A stretch of 64,000 bases of DNA from Myceligenerans indicum (GCF_016742955.1 NZ_JABBYC010000001.1:62001-126000), one strand, 5' to 3'. Positions 31,096 to 40,724 are shown, counted from the stretch's first letter. Numbers and translations are program-made. Notes: generated by a model from the sequence alone, not told the origin.

Positions 31096-31566
31096 GTGGA
31101 CATCATCTTCCGGGAAGCGCGCCGTGACGACCTCTCGCGCGTCGTCGAACTGATCGCCGACGACGCCGTGGCCGCCCGGCGCGCGGGTACCTTCGGCGCG
31201 GCCCATGTGCGCGGTTTCGAGGCGATCCAGGCAAGCCCCGACAACGACCTGGTCGTCGCCGTGCGTGACGGAGGTTCCGGCGACGGCGAGGTGATCGGCT
31301 GCATGCAGCTCACCTACATCCCGGGCATCTCCCGCAACGGCGCGGGCCGCCTGCTCGTCGAGGCGGTCCGCGTCGACGCGGCGCTGCGCGGCCAGGGCAT
31401 CGGGCGGCTGCTGATGGAGCACGCCCACGAACGCGGCCGTGCCCGGGGCTGCGTGCTGGCACAGCTCACCAGTGACAAGCAGCGCCCGGACGCCCACCGT
31501 TTCTACCGTTCCCTGGGTTACCAGCAGTCCCACGAGGGCTTCAAGCTGCCTCTGGAGCGCGGCTGA
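31096..31566 (+). CDS. GNAT-family N-acetyltransferase
   Basis: 156 residues from GTG 31096, 6 nt after TACCGT (31084-31089), a leaderless signature; the longer ORF from 31030 has no support. GNAT fold: IIFREARRDDLSRVVELIADD, the beta-4/5 region LLVEAVRVDAALRGQGIGRLLMEHA with the acetyl-CoA pyrophosphate loop RGQGIG, and HRFYRSLGYQQSHEGFKLPL at the C-terminus. Acceptor unknown. The gene begins 45 bp after the ABC exporter. Confidence 0.88.
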   Translation: MDIIFREARRDDLSRVVELIADDAVAARRAGTFGAAHVRGFEAIQASPDNDLVVAVRDGGSGDGEVIGCMQLTYIPGISRNGAGRLLVEAVRVDAALRGQGIGRLLMEHAHERGRARGCVLAQLTSDKQRPDAHRFYRSLGYQQSHEGFKLPLERG

Positions 31567-31586
31567 AAGCTGCTGGAAGGTATTGC

Positions 31587-31600
31587 TGCAAGGCGTTGCA
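31587..31600. promoter_or_regulatory. TGCAA-N4-TTGCA dyad before the amylopullulanase gene
   Basis: TGCAAGGCGTTGCA is a perfect inverted repeat with 4 central bases, 67 bp before the start codon. TTGCA-type repeats are known control sites of amylase genes in Streptomyces, bound by the LacI-family maltose repressor MalR (established for that genus). Assignment to MalR here is inference; no malR is in the window. Confidence 0.5.
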
Positions 31601-31666
31601 ACCGTTACAGTCGCTGACGCCCAGCCCTTTTGCGTGGGATGCCCCGAGGACGACGAAGGAGTCTCC

Positions 31667-34600
31667 ATGCCAGCCGCGCCCCCTGCCCGCATGCCCATCC
31701 GGTCCCGTTCCGGCCCGCGCGCCGCGCTCCGCCGCCCGGCCGGGCTGGCCGCAGTCGGCTCCCTGCTGGCCGTCGCCGGTCTCGGCGTCTCGGTCACGGC
31801 CGTGGCGGCCGACGCTGCCCCGGCCGGTTCCGCCACGCTCGTCGGAGACCTCCAGACCGCGCTCGGCTGCACCGAGAACTGGGACCCCACCTGCGCGGAC
31901 ACCACCCTGGCCCCGGCGGGCGACGGCACGTTCTCCTCGGACTTCGAGTTCCCCGCCGGCAGCTACCAGTACAAGGTGGCGCTCGACGGGTCCTGGGACG
32001 AGTCGTACGGGCGCGACGGCGGCGCCGACAACGCACCCCTCACCCTGGAGGGCCCCACCACGATCCGCGTCACCTACGACGACGCCACCCACCGCATCGC
32101 CCTGACCCCGCTGGACCTCGCGGGCGGCTGGACCGAGGCCGACGACCCCCTCGTGGCCGCACCGGTCCGCCAGCCGGGGTCCGACGAGCGCTTCTACTTC
32201 GTCATGACCGACCGGTTCGCCAACGGCGACGAGTCCAACGACGACGGCGGCCTGACGGGCGGCCCGCTCGACACCGGCTTCGACCCGACGAACAAGGGCT
32301 TCTACCAGGGCGGCGACCTCGCCGGCCTGGCGCAGAACCTCGACTACATCGAGGGCCTGGGCACCACAGCGATCTGGCTGACTCCCTCCTTCGTCAACCG
32401 GCCCGTCCAGGGCTCCGGTGACGACGTGAGCGCCGGCTACCACGGCTACTGGATCACGGACTTCACCCGGATCGACCCTCACCTGGGCACCAACGAGGAG
32501 CTCGCGGCCCTGATCGACGACGCCCACGCGCGCGGCATCAAGGTCTACTTCGACATCATCACCAACCACACGGCCGACGTCGTCGACTACGCCGAGGGCA
32601 CCTACGACTACGTCGACCAGGCCACCCGGCCCTACACGGACGCCGACGGCGTCGCGTTCGACCCGGCCGACCACGCCGGCACGGGCGACTTCCCCGCCCT
32701 CGACGCCGCCACGAGCTTCCCGTACACGCCGCAGATCGCCCCCGAGGACGCCGACCTCAAGGTCCCGGCCTGGCTCAACGACCCGACGCTCTACCACAAC
32801 CGGGGCAACTCGACCTGGGAGGGGGAGTCGGTCACCTACGGCGACTTCTCCGGCCTCGACGACCTCATGACCGAGCACCCCACGGTGGTCAGCGGCATGG
32901 AGGAGATCTACGAGGCGTGGATCGACCTGGGCATCGACGGCTTCCGGATCGACACGGCCAAGCACGTGAACTTCGAGTTCTGGGAGGAGTGGTCCGCCGC
33001 CATCCAGGACTACGCCCACGGCCAGGGCAAGGACGACTTCTTCACCTTCGGCGAGGTGTACGACGCCGACGCGGCCAAGACCTCGCCCTACGTCCGTGAC
33101 ACGGACATGTCCTCGGTGCTGGACTTCGCCTTCCAGTCGGCGGCCACGAGCTACGCGAGCGGCAACAGCGCCCGGCGCCTCGCCGACCACTTCGCGAGCG
33201 ACGACCGCTACACCACGGCGGACTCCTCGGCCACGGCCCTGCCCACGTTCCTCGGCAACCACGACATGGGCCGGGTCGGCTACATGCTCGCCGGCACCGA
33301 CGCTCCGCTGGAGCGGGACGAGCTCGCGCACGAGCTGATGTACCTGACCCGCGGTCAGCCGGTCGTCTACTACGGCGACGAGCAGGGCTTCGCCGGCACG
33401 GGCGGCGACAAGGACGCCCGTCAGACGCTCTTCGCCACGCAGGTGGACGAGTACGCGAACCAGTCCCTCGTCACCGGCGAGCAGGCGGGGAGCCAGGACC
33501 GGTACGACACCGACGCGCCCCTGTACGAGGAGATCGCGACCCTCGCCGCCCTGCGTGAGGACCACCCGGCACTCGCGACGGGGGCGCAGATCGAGCGCTA
33601 CGCCGCCGACGGCGCGGGGATCTACGCGTTCTCGCGCGTGGACCGCACCGAGAAGATCGAGCACCTGGTCGCGCTGAACAACGCCGCCGAGGCGGCCACG
33701 GCGTCGTTCACGACGCTGACGCCGGGCGCGTCGTACGGCGTGCTGTACGACGGCGGCAGTGGCGCGGACGCGGTCTCGGCCGATGCCGACGGCGAGATCA
33801 CGCTCACGGTCCCGGCCCGCTCCGCCGTCGTCCTCGTCGCGGACCGGCAGGTCGGCGCCGACACGACCGGCACGATCGCCGTCGAACCCGGCGAGACGCA
33901 CCGTGGCGGAGCAGCCGTCACGGGCACCGCCCCGGTCTCCGCGGCGATCGACGACGCCTGGGCGGAGACCTCGTTCGCCTGGCGGGCCGTGGGCACCGAG
34001 GAGTGGCACGCGCTCGGCACGGCGGAGGACACCGATCCGCGGGTCTTCCACGACACCTCCGGCCTGGCCGAGGGGACCCTGGTCGAGTACCGCGCCGTGA
34101 CGCGGGACGCCGACGGTGACCGGGCGGCGGCGTCGTCGTACGCCTCGGTCGGTCTCGACGTCAGCGGCGTGGTGGACGACGACGTGCCCGGTGACACCTA
34201 CGACCTGGTCACCGTGCCCGGCAGCCACAACTCGGAGATGGGCTGCGCCGGCGACTGGACGCCCGACTGCGAGGCCGCCCGGCTCACGCTCCAGGACGAC
34301 GGCACCTACGCCGGAACGTTCGAGCTCCCGGCCGGCAGCTACGAGTTCAAGGTCGCCGTCAACGGCTCCTGGGCCGAGAACTACGGCGCGGACGGCGTGC
34401 GGGACGGCGCCAACATCCCGTACACGACCGGCGGCGGCGAGGTGACGTTCACCTGGGACCCGGACACGAAGGTTCCCGCGGTCGAGGCCGGAGAGCCGGG
34501 CACGCCCGGCGAGGGACAGCTGGCGGCGCACTGGGTCCGGAAGGACGTCGTGCTGGTCCCCGCGGAGGGTTTCGGGCAGGGCGACGACTGGCGCCTGGTC

Positions 34601-37174
34601 GCGGGTGACGCGGCGTCGTACCCGATGAGCCCGGGCGAGATGCCGGCGGACGTCGCCGAGGACTTCCCGCACCTCGCCGGCTACCAGGCTCTCCTGATCG
34701 AGGGCATGGACCGGGGTGCCGCGACGGCGGCGCTCCGGGGCGCGCTGAGCGTGGAGCGGTACGACGCGGACGGTGAGACGCCCGGCGAGCCCACCGCGGT
34801 CACGGGCGTGCAGATCCCGGGCGTGCTCGACGACCTGTTCGCGACGGACCGGCAGCTCGGCGTAATGGTGCACCCGAACCTGAAGTGGGCGTCGTTCGCG
34901 CTGTGGGCGCCCACCGCGCGTGACGTGGACCTGCTGGTCTGGCCCGCCGGGCGCGATCTCGACGCCGAACCGGACCGGTTCGACGCGCGGCGGCAGCGGG
35001 ACGGCGCCTGGACCCTCGACGGCAGGCGGACCGACAGGCGCTACCCCTGGTACGGGGCGCGCTACCGCTACGCGGTCGAGGTGTACGTGCCGAGCACGGG
35101 GCAGGTGGAGACCAACGTCGTCACCGACCCGTACTCGGTCGGGCTGACCCGCGACTCCACGCACTCGGTGGTGGTGTCCCTGGACGACAAGCGGTTCCAG
35201 CCGCGCCGGTGGCGCACCACACCCGCTCCGGTCGTGGACCGTCCCGTCGACCAGACGATCTACGAGCTGCACGTGCGCGACTTCTCGATCGCCGACGAGA
35301 CCGTGCCCGCCCGCCTGCGCGGCACGTACGCCGCGTTCGGGGTCGATCACTCCGACGGCATGACCCACCTGCGCGACCTGGCCGAGGCCGGGATGACCGG
35401 CGTCCACCTGCTGCCGACGTTCGACATCGCCACCATCCCGGAGGACCGGGACGCCCAGGCGACCACGGGCGACCTGTCCGGTTTCGCCCCGGACGGCACC
35501 GAGCAGCAGGCGGCGGTCTCCCGGATCGCGGCCGACGACGGGTTCAACTGGGGCTACGACCCCTACCACTTCACGACGCCCGAGGGTTCCTACGCCACCC
35601 GCGCCGACGGCGGCGCCCGCGTCGCGGAGTTCCGCGGCATGGTCGGGTCGCTGCACCACGCCGGCCTCCAGGTGATCCTGGACCAGGTGTTCAACCACAC
35701 GGCGGCCTCCGGCCAGGAGGAGAGGTCCGTGCTGGACCGCGTCGTGCCGGGGTACTACCACCGGCTGAACGCGGTGTCGGGCGACGTGGAGACCTCCACC
35801 TGCTGCCAGAACCTCGCCACCGAGCACGCGATGGGCGAGAAGCTCATGGTCGACTCCGTGGTGACCTGGGCCCGCGACTACCACGTCGACGGCTTCCGCT
35901 TCGATCTCATGGGCCACCACTCGAAGGCGAACCTGCTCGCGGTCCGGGCGGCGCTGGACGAGCTGACGCCCGACGACGACGGCGTCGACGGCTCGGCCGT
36001 GTACCTGTACGGCGAGGGCTGGAACTTCGGCGAGGTGGCGAACGGCGCCCGCTTCGAGCAGGCCACGCAGGGCAACCTGGGCGGGACCGGCATCGGGACG
36101 TTCAGCGACCGCCTGCGGGACGCGATGCACGGCGGGTCTCCGGTGGACGGGTCCTCGCTGTTCCAGCAGGGCATCGGGACGGGGCTGTTCACGGACCCGA
36201 ACGGGCACGAGGCGTCCCTGGGCGACGCGGCGTCGGTGAACGACGGCGGGGCCGACGAGGCCGCCGACCTCGCGCACGAGACGGACCTGGTGAAGCTGGG
36301 GCTCGCGGGGAACCTGCGCGACTTCGAGTTTACCACCTCCGACGGCGAGGTCCGTCGCGGTGACGAGATCGACTACCGGGGGTCGCCCGCGGGCTACGCG
36401 GACTCGCCGGAGGAAGTCGTCACCTACGTCGACGCGCACGACAACGAGACGCTGTTCGACCTGCTCGCGCTCAAGCTCCCGGCGGACACCCCGATGGACG
36501 AGCGGGTGCGGATGAACAGCCTGACGCTGGCGACGACGGCCCTGGCACAGACGCCCTCGTTCTGGCACGCGGGGACGGACCTGCTGCGGTCCAAGTCGCT
36601 GGACCGGAACTCCTACGACTCCGGTGACTGGTTCAACGCCATCGACTGGAGCGGTCAGGACAACGGGTTCGGCCGCGGCCTGCCGATGGCGGCGGACAAC
36701 GAGGACAACTGGCCGTTCATGGCGCCGCTGCTGGCCGACGAGTCACTGGCTCCGTCACCGGACGACATCGCCTTCGCGTCGGCCCAGGCCGCGGAGCTGC
36801 TGGAGCTGCGGGCGTCGACGGACCTGCTGCGGCTCGGCTCCGCGGACCTGATCCAGGAGAAGGTGACGTTCCCGGGGACAGCCGCAGGGGCGGGCGCGGA
36901 GGACCTGCCGGGTGTGTTCGCGATGTCCGTCGACGACCTGGCCGGCTCGGCCGACGTCGACCCGGACCTCGACGGCGCGCTGATCGTCTTCAACGCGTCC
37001 CCGGCCGACGCGGCGGTCGAACTCCCGGAGCTGTCCGGCCGCGACTACGCGCTCTCGCCGGTGCAGGCCGGCGGCGTGGACGACGTCGTCCGACGGACCA
37101 CCTGGGAGGCGGGGACGGGGACGGCCGTGGTTCCGGCCCGCACGGTGGCGCTGCTCCTGGATCCGGCGAACTGA
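31667..37174 (+). CDS. pulA: Secreted bifunctional alpha-amylase / pullulanase
   Basis: 1835 residues. Signal peptide of about 45 residues with a basic start and a long hydrophobic core. X25-type module at about 58-135, then a GH13 alpha-amylase domain with catalytic Asp about 429 (DGFRIDTAKHV), Glu about 463 (FTFGEVYD) and Asp about 533 (FLGNHDMG). A second X25 module starts near 849, followed by pullulanase N-domains and a second GH13 domain with Asp about 1413 (DGFRFDLMGHH), Glu about 1450 (YGEGWNFGE) and Asp about 1592 (DAHDNETLFD), and a C-terminal beta domain. Both active sites look intact, so it should cut alpha-1,4 and alpha-1,6 bonds in starch or pullulan outside the cell. AAGGAG precedes ATG 31667. 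Confidence 0.94.
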   Translation: MPAAPPARMPIRSRSGPRAALRRPAGLAAVGSLLAVAGLGVSVTAVAADAAPAGSATLVGDLQTALGCTENWDPTCADTTLAPAGDGTFSSDFEFPAGSYQYKVALDGSWDESYGRDGGADNAPLTLEGPTTIRVTYDDATHRIALTPLDLAGGWTEADDPLVAAPVRQPGSDERFYFVMTDRFANGDESNDDGGLTGGPLDTGFDPTNKGFYQGGDLAGLAQNLDYIEGLGTTAIWLTPSFVNRPVQGSGDDVSAGYHGYWITDFTRIDPHLGTNEELAALIDDAHARGIKVYFDIITNHTADVVDYAEGTYDYVDQATRPYTDADGVAFDPADHAGTGDFPALDAATSFPYTPQIAPEDADLKVPAWLNDPTLYHNRGNSTWEGESVTYGDFSGLDDLMTEHPTVVSGMEEIYEAWIDLGIDGFRIDTAKHVNFEFWEEWSAAIQDYAHGQGKDDFFTFGEVYDADAAKTSPYVRDTDMSSVLDFAFQSAATSYASGNSARRLADHFASDDRYTTADSSATALPTFLGNHDMGRVGYMLAGTDAPLERDELAHELMYLTRGQPVVYYGDEQGFAGTGGDKDARQTLFATQVDEYANQSLVTGEQAGSQDRYDTDAPLYEEIATLAALREDHPALATGAQIERYAADGAGIYAFSRVDRTEKIEHLVALNNAAEAATASFTTLTPGASYGVLYDGGSGADAVSADADGEITLTVPARSAVVLVADRQVGADTTGTIAVEPGETHRGGAAVTGTAPVSAAIDDAWAETSFAWRAVGTEEWHALGTAEDTDPRVFHDTSGLAEGTLVEYRAVTRDADGDRAAASSYASVGLDVSGVVDDDVPGDTYDLVTVPGSHNSEMGCAGDWTPDCEAARLTLQDDGTYAGTFELPAGSYEFKVAVNGSWAENYGADGVRDGANIPYTTGGGEVTFTWDPDTKVPAVEAGEPGTPGEGQLAAHWVRKDVVLVPAEGFGQGDDWRLVAGDAASYPMSPGEMPADVAEDFPHLAGYQALLIEGMDRGAATAALRGALSVERYDADGETPGEPTAVTGVQIPGVLDDLFATDRQLGVMVHPNLKWASFALWAPTARDVDLLVWPAGRDLDAEPDRFDARRQRDGAWTLDGRRTDRRYPWYGARYRYAVEVYVPSTGQVETNVVTDPYSVGLTRDSTHSVVVSLDDKRFQPRRWRTTPAPVVDRPVDQTIYELHVRDFSIADETVPARLRGTYAAFGVDHSDGMTHLRDLAEAGMTGVHLLPTFDIATIPEDRDAQATTGDLSGFAPDGTEQQAAVSRIAADDGFNWGYDPYHFTTPEGSYATRADGGARVAEFRGMVGSLHHAGLQVILDQVFNHTAASGQEERSVLDRVVPGYYHRLNAVSGDVETSTCCQNLATEHAMGEKLMVDSVVTWARDYHVDGFRFDLMGHHSKANLLAVRAALDELTPDDDGVDGSAVYLYGEGWNFGEVANGARFEQATQGNLGGTGIGTFSDRLRDAMHGGSPVDGSSLFQQGIGTGLFTDPNGHEASLGDAASVNDGGADEAADLAHETDLVKLGLAGNLRDFEFTTSDGEVRRGDEIDYRGSPAGYADSPEEVVTYVDAHDNETLFDLLALKLPADTPMDERVRMNSLTLATTALAQTPSFWHAGTDLLRSKSLDRNSYDSGDWFNAIDWSGQDNGFGRGLPMAADNEDNWPFMAPLLADESLAPSPDDIAFASAQAAELLELRASTDLLRLGSADLIQEKVTFPGTAAGAGAEDLPGVFAMSVDDLAGSADVDPDLDGALIVFNASPADAAVELPELSGRDYALSPVQAGGVDDVVRRTTWEAGTGTAVVPARTVALLLDPAN

Positions 37175-37178
37175 GCAC

Positions 37179-37210
37179 GGCCGGGACGGGGGATCTTCCC
37201 CGTCCCGGCC
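37179..37210. terminator. Terminator between pulA and purU
   Basis: 13-bp perfect stem, arms 37179-37191 and 37198-37210, 6-nt loop. It lies between convergent genes and can serve both. Confidence 0.8.
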
Positions 37211-37236
37211 TGCCAGCCGACGTCGGCGGCGGGGGA

Positions 37237-38097
37237 TCAGCGGAAGACGACGGTACGGTGCCCGTCCAGGAGGACCCGGTGCTCCGCGTGCCAGCGCACC
37301 GCGCGGGCCAGGGTGCGGCGCTCCGTGTCCTCGCCGATGCGGACCAGGTCGTCGATGGTGTGGGTGTGGTCCACCCGTTCCACGTCCTGCTCGATGATGG
37401 GACCCTCGTCGAGGTCGCCCGTCACGTAGTGGCTGGTGGCGCCGATGATCTTCACGCCGCGGTCGTGCGCCTGCCGGTAGGGGCCGGCGCCCTTGAACGA
37501 CGGCAGGAACGAGTGGTGGATGTTGATGATCCGCCCGGCGTGGTCGCGGCACATCTCGTCCGACAGGATCTGCATGTAGCGGGCCAGCACGACGAGCTCG
37601 GCGCCGGTGCCGGTGATCAGCTCGCGGAGCGCAGCCTCCGCCTGCGGCTTCGTGTCCTTCGTGACGGGCACGTGGTGGAACGGTTTGTCGTAGAACGCGG
37701 CGATGTCCTCCAGGTCGCGATGGTTTCCCACGACGCCGACCACGTCGATCGGCAGATGCTGCGACCGTTCCCGGTAGAGCAGGTCCACCAGGCAGTGCGC
37801 GGCCCTCGACACGAGCAGGAGCGTGCGCATCGGCCGGCCGGCCGTGTCCAGGTTCCAGGTCATGTCGAACCGTGCCGCCAGCGGGGTCACCGCCGAGACC
37901 AGGTCCTCGCGTGACGCCGCCGACTCCACCTGGACCCGCATGAAGAACCGTCCCGAGTACGGGTCACCGAACTGCTGCGACTCGGTGATGTTCCCGCCGT
38001 GCTCGGCGAGCATCCCGGCGACGGCGTGCACGATTCCGGGACCGTCAGGGCAGGAGAGGGTGAGGATCCAGTGGGTCGTCTCGGTCTGTGCGGTCAC
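37237..38097 (-). CDS. purU: Formyltetrahydrofolate deformylase
   Basis: Hydrolyses 10-formyl-THF to formate and THF, balancing one-carbon pools and supplying formate. 286 residues: N-terminal ACT domain (LTLSCPDGPGIVHAVAGMLAEH) and C-terminal formyltransferase-like domain with NIHHSFLPSFKGAGPYRQA (Asn and His of the active site) and GDLDEGPIIEQDV (catalytic Asp). GTG start at 38097 with TAGGCT (38109-38104) ending 6 nt upstream, a leaderless signature. Divergent from a GNAT gene. Confidence 0.95.
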   Translation of the reverse strand: MTAQTETTHWILTLSCPDGPGIVHAVAGMLAEHGGNITESQQFGDPYSGRFFMRVQVESAASREDLVSAVTPLAARFDMTWNLDTAGRPMRTLLLVSRAAHCLVDLLYRERSQHLPIDVVGVVGNHRDLEDIAAFYDKPFHHVPVTKDTKPQAEAALRELITGTGAELVVLARYMQILSDEMCRDHAGRIINIHHSFLPSFKGAGPYRQAHDRGVKIIGATSHYVTGDLDEGPIIEQDVERVDHTHTIDDLVRIGEDTERRTLARAVRWHAEHRVLLDGHRTVVFR

Positions 38098-38225
38098 TCC
38101 GGAAGCCTATGTCGGCCCGCCGTGGCGCGCGCGAACGTCCCACACGGCGGCCGCCCGCGCATCGATCGTGCGACCAGATGGCGAACCGTGCACCGCGCGG
38201 CGCGCAACTCTGCGACCATGGCCCC

Positions 38226-38732
38226 ATGAGCGACGCACCCACGACGATCGCCCTGGTCGACGACGACCACGCAGGCGAACTCCTCACCCTCCGCCGAGCT
38301 GCGTTCGTCACGGAGGCGCAGCTCTACGACGACCCGAACATCCCCCCGCTCACCCAGACGCTGCACGAGCTTCGCGAGGACATGGCCCGCGAGGACATCG
38401 TGACCGTCGGGGCCTGGGAGGGCACCCGCCTGATCGGCTCGATCCGTGTCGAGCTGGAGGGCCAGAAGGCCACGCTGGGGCGCCTCGCCGTGGCGCCCGA
38501 CAAGCAGGGACGGGGGATCGGCACCCAGATGCTCGTCGCCGTCGCGCCGTACCTGCCGCCGGAGATCACCGAGGTGTGGGTGTTCACGGGCAAGGACTCC
38601 AAGCAGAACCTGTCGCTGTACACGAAGCACGGCTACGAGGAGCAGTACGACCAGGCCGCGGGCGACCTGACGTACACCTACCTGCGGCGCGTCCTGGGCT
38701 CGGTCGAGGTCAAGGACGAGACGACGGCGTAG
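38226..38732 (+). CDS. GNAT-family N-acetyltransferase
   Basis: 168 residues. Core motif TLGRLAVAPDKQGRGIGTQMLVAVA binds acetyl-CoA, and NLSLYTKHGYEEQYDQ is the C-terminal GNAT motif. Start ATG 38226 lies 6 nt after GACCAT, an imperfect version of the leaderless signature seen in its neighbours; the ORF upstream to 38088 is antisense to purU's control region. Its last 23 bp overlap the end of the convergent ABC ATPase gene. Substrate unknown. Confidence 0.88.
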   Translation: MSDAPTTIALVDDDHAGELLTLRRAAFVTEAQLYDDPNIPPLTQTLHELREDMAREDIVTVGAWEGTRLIGSIRVELEGQKATLGRLAVAPDKQGRGIGTQMLVAVAPYLPPEITEVWVFTGKDSKQNLSLYTKHGYEEQYDQAAGDLTYTYLRRVLGSVEVKDETTA

Positions 38733-39486
38733 CGCGCCGCGGTACCCGGGTCGCGCCGGTGATCGCGGCGACGACGGCCTCGTGGCTGGCCTCGGCCGCG
38801 GTGAACGAGCCGTTGTTGCGTCCGTGACGCAGCACCTCGATCCGGTCGGCGACGGCGAGCACGTCCGACAGGCTGTGGCTGATGAGGATGACGCCGTGAC
38901 CGAGGTCCCGCAGCGACTGGACGTGGGTGAGGACCTCGGCGGTCTGGGCCACGGACAGGGAGGCCGTGGGCTCGTCGAGCACCACCACCTTCGGGGAGCC
39001 GAGCTGGGTGCGTGCGATCGCCACGGTCTGTCGCTGCCCGGCGGAGAGCGCCGACAGCGGCGTCCGCACCGAGGGGATGCGCGAGGTGAGCGACTCGAGG
39101 ATCTCGCGTGCCCGGTTCTCCATGGCGGCCTCGTCGAGCCCGAACCCGCCCCGGCCGGACATCTCCTGGCCCAGGAAGAGGTTCTGCACCACGTCCAGGT
39201 TCTCGGCCAGGGCGAGGTCCTGGAAGACGGTCGCCACGCCCAGAGCCCGGGCCGACGCCGGCGAGCCGGGCGGGACGGGGTTGCCGTCCACGGTGACGGT
39301 GCCGGCCTCGGGCACCAGGACCCCGGCGACGACCTTGGCGAGCGTCGACTTGCCGGCTGCGTTGTCGCCGACGAGGGCGACCACCTCGTGGGCGTGCACG
39401 TCGAGGTCGACACCGTCGAGCGCGCGCACGGGGCCGAAGGACTTGTGTACTCCCCGTACGGAGAGCACGGGCTGGGGGTGGGTCAC
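38710..39486 (-). CDS. Orphan monosaccharide ABC transporter ATPase (FrcA-like)
   Basis: 258 residues, a single nucleotide-binding domain of the sugar CUT2 class: Walker A GDNAAGKST (about 41), signature LSAGQRQ, Walker B VVVLDEPTA, H-loop LISHSL. FrcA-type proteins have one domain; the MglA/XylG type has two. No permease or binding protein accompanies it; the nearest are those of the divergent ChvE-type operon, which already has its own double-domain ATPase. GTG start with AAGGAGG 9 nt upstream; this site overlaps the stop of the ROK gene, so the two are one operon. It may be a leftover or exchangeable ATPase. Confidence 0.88.
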   Translation of the reverse strand: MTHPQPVLSVRGVHKSFGPVRALDGVDLDVHAHEVVALVGDNAAGKSTLAKVVAGVLVPEAGTVTVDGNPVPPGSPASARALGVATVFQDLALAENLDVVQNLFLGQEMSGRGGFGLDEAAMENRAREILESLTSRIPSVRTPLSALSAGQRQTVAIARTQLGSPKVVVLDEPTASLSVAQTAEVLTHVQSLRDLGHGVILISHSLSDVLAVADRIEVLRHGRNNGSFTAAEASHEAVVAAITGATRVPRRATPSSRP

Positions 39487-39501
39487 GTCGTCGTGCCTCC
39501 T

Positions 39502-40668
39502 TCAGGCCAGTTCGATCTGGGTCTTGCGGCGTGCGAGAGCGAGCGCGCCCAGTATGTCGGCTCTCTCGCCCAGTTCACCACCGAGCACGGGTACTGCGCC
39601 GCGGGTGGACGGGACGGCGCGGGCGGCCACGGCCTCGCGCAGCGGATCCAGGAGGACGCCGCCGGCCGCGGCCAGCTCCCCGCCGACGACGACGGACTCC
39701 GGCCCGAGCGCCGTGACCAGGTCCCCGACCACCTGGCCGACGGCGCGGCCGGCGTCGGCCAGGACGCGCCGACAGCCCGGGTCGCCGTCGGCGGCGTGGC
39801 TCAGCAGGTCCTGGACGGTGAGATCGCCGTGGCTGGCCCGCAGGAGGCTCAGGAGGGCCGGTGCGCTCACCACCGTGTCCAGGCAACCCCGGTTGCCGCA
39901 CCGGCAGACGGGGCCCGCGGGATCGACCTGGACGTGCCCGATCTCGCCCGCGGTACCGGCACGCCCGCGGTGGACCCGCCCGTCGAGCAGGAGCCCGGCC
40001 GTGGTGGTGTGGCCGACGCGGACGTAGACGACGTCGTGCAGGCCGCGGGCCGCACCGAGGTCGTGCTCGGCGATCGCGCCGAGATTGGCGTCCTTGTCGG
40101 CGTACACCGGCCGCGAGATACGCCGGGACAGCACCTCGGCGAGTTCCGAGTCCTCCCAGCCGCGCATGGCTCCGCGCACCGTGAGTGCGCCGGTGCCGGA
40201 GTCGACGGGGGCCGGGAGCGCGAGGCCCAGTGCGAGGAGCTCGTCGACGTCGGCTCCGACCTGGTCGAGCAGGTCCATGACGAGCAGCGCCGCCCGGTCC
40301 AGCGTGGTGTCGACCCGGTGGTCGAGAGCCAGGGGCATGCGCTGGTCGGCGACGACGTCGAGGGCGAGGTCGCTCAGCGCGACCTGGAGCGTGCGCGGCC
40401 CCACCTGCACCCCGGCGACGAGGCCGAGCTGGCGGGCCATCGTCACCCGCGTGGCACGACGCCCCGAACGCGACGTGGAGTGCGTCTCCACGACGCCGGC
40501 CGCGAGCAGCTCGCGCACGATCGTGGACACGGTCGCCGTCGAGACGCCGGTGGCCGCGGCGAGCTCGACCTGGGTCAGCCCTCCGTAGCGCTTCACCGCG
40601 TCGACGATGCGCGCCCGGTTCGCCTCCCGCATGGAGGTCGCCGAGCCGGGCGTTGGGCTCCTGGTCAC
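39502..40668 (-). CDS. ROK-family transcriptional regulator
   Basis: 388 residues. Winged-helix N-terminus (RIVDAVKRYGGLTQVELAAATGVSTATVSTIVREL) followed by a ROK sugar-kinase-like domain with the zinc motif CRCGNRGCLDT and HVQVDPAGPVCRCG. Such proteins (XylR/NagC/Mlc type) repress sugar genes. Divergent from the ChvE-type transporter, and directly upstream of an orphan ATPase gene, so both are probable targets. GTG 40668 lies 6 nt after TAGAGT (40680-40675), a leaderless signature. Confidence 0.92.
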   Translation of the reverse strand: MTRSPTPGSATSMREANRARIVDAVKRYGGLTQVELAAATGVSTATVSTIVRELLAAGVVETHSTSRSGRRATRVTMARQLGLVAGVQVGPRTLQVALSDLALDVVADQRMPLALDHRVDTTLDRAALLVMDLLDQVGADVDELLALGLALPAPVDSGTGALTVRGAMRGWEDSELAEVLSRRISRPVYADKDANLGAIAEHDLGAARGLHDVVYVRVGHTTTAGLLLDGRVHRGRAGTAGEIGHVQVDPAGPVCRCGNRGCLDTVVSAPALLSLLRASHGDLTVQDLLSHAADGDPGCRRVLADAGRAVGQVVGDLVTALGPESVVVGGELAAAGGVLLDPLREAVAARAVPSTRGAVPVLGGELGERADILGALALARRKTQIELA

Positions 40669-40695
40669 GCTGGGACTCTAACCCGGAAGTGTGAT

Positions 40696-40724
40696 CGAGT
40701 CCTCGATCTTGAGTTAGGGACTCG
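40696..40724. promoter_or_regulatory. Inverted repeat between ROK regulator and transporter
   Basis: CGAGTCC (40696-40702) and GGACTCG (40718-40724) are perfect reverse complements separated by 15 bp. They lie about 28-56 bp upstream of the ROK start, over its presumed -35 region, and upstream of the transporter promoter (TTGAAG 40758-40763, 16-nt spacer, TAGCGT 40780-40785). Candidate ROK operator. Confidence 0.5.

Noticed and set aside
31541-36568. 1675-codon ORF on the minus strand across the amylopullulanase gene
   Set aside because: Shadow of the codon pattern of the real gene; the product is Arg/Val/Gly-rich with no recognisable domain.
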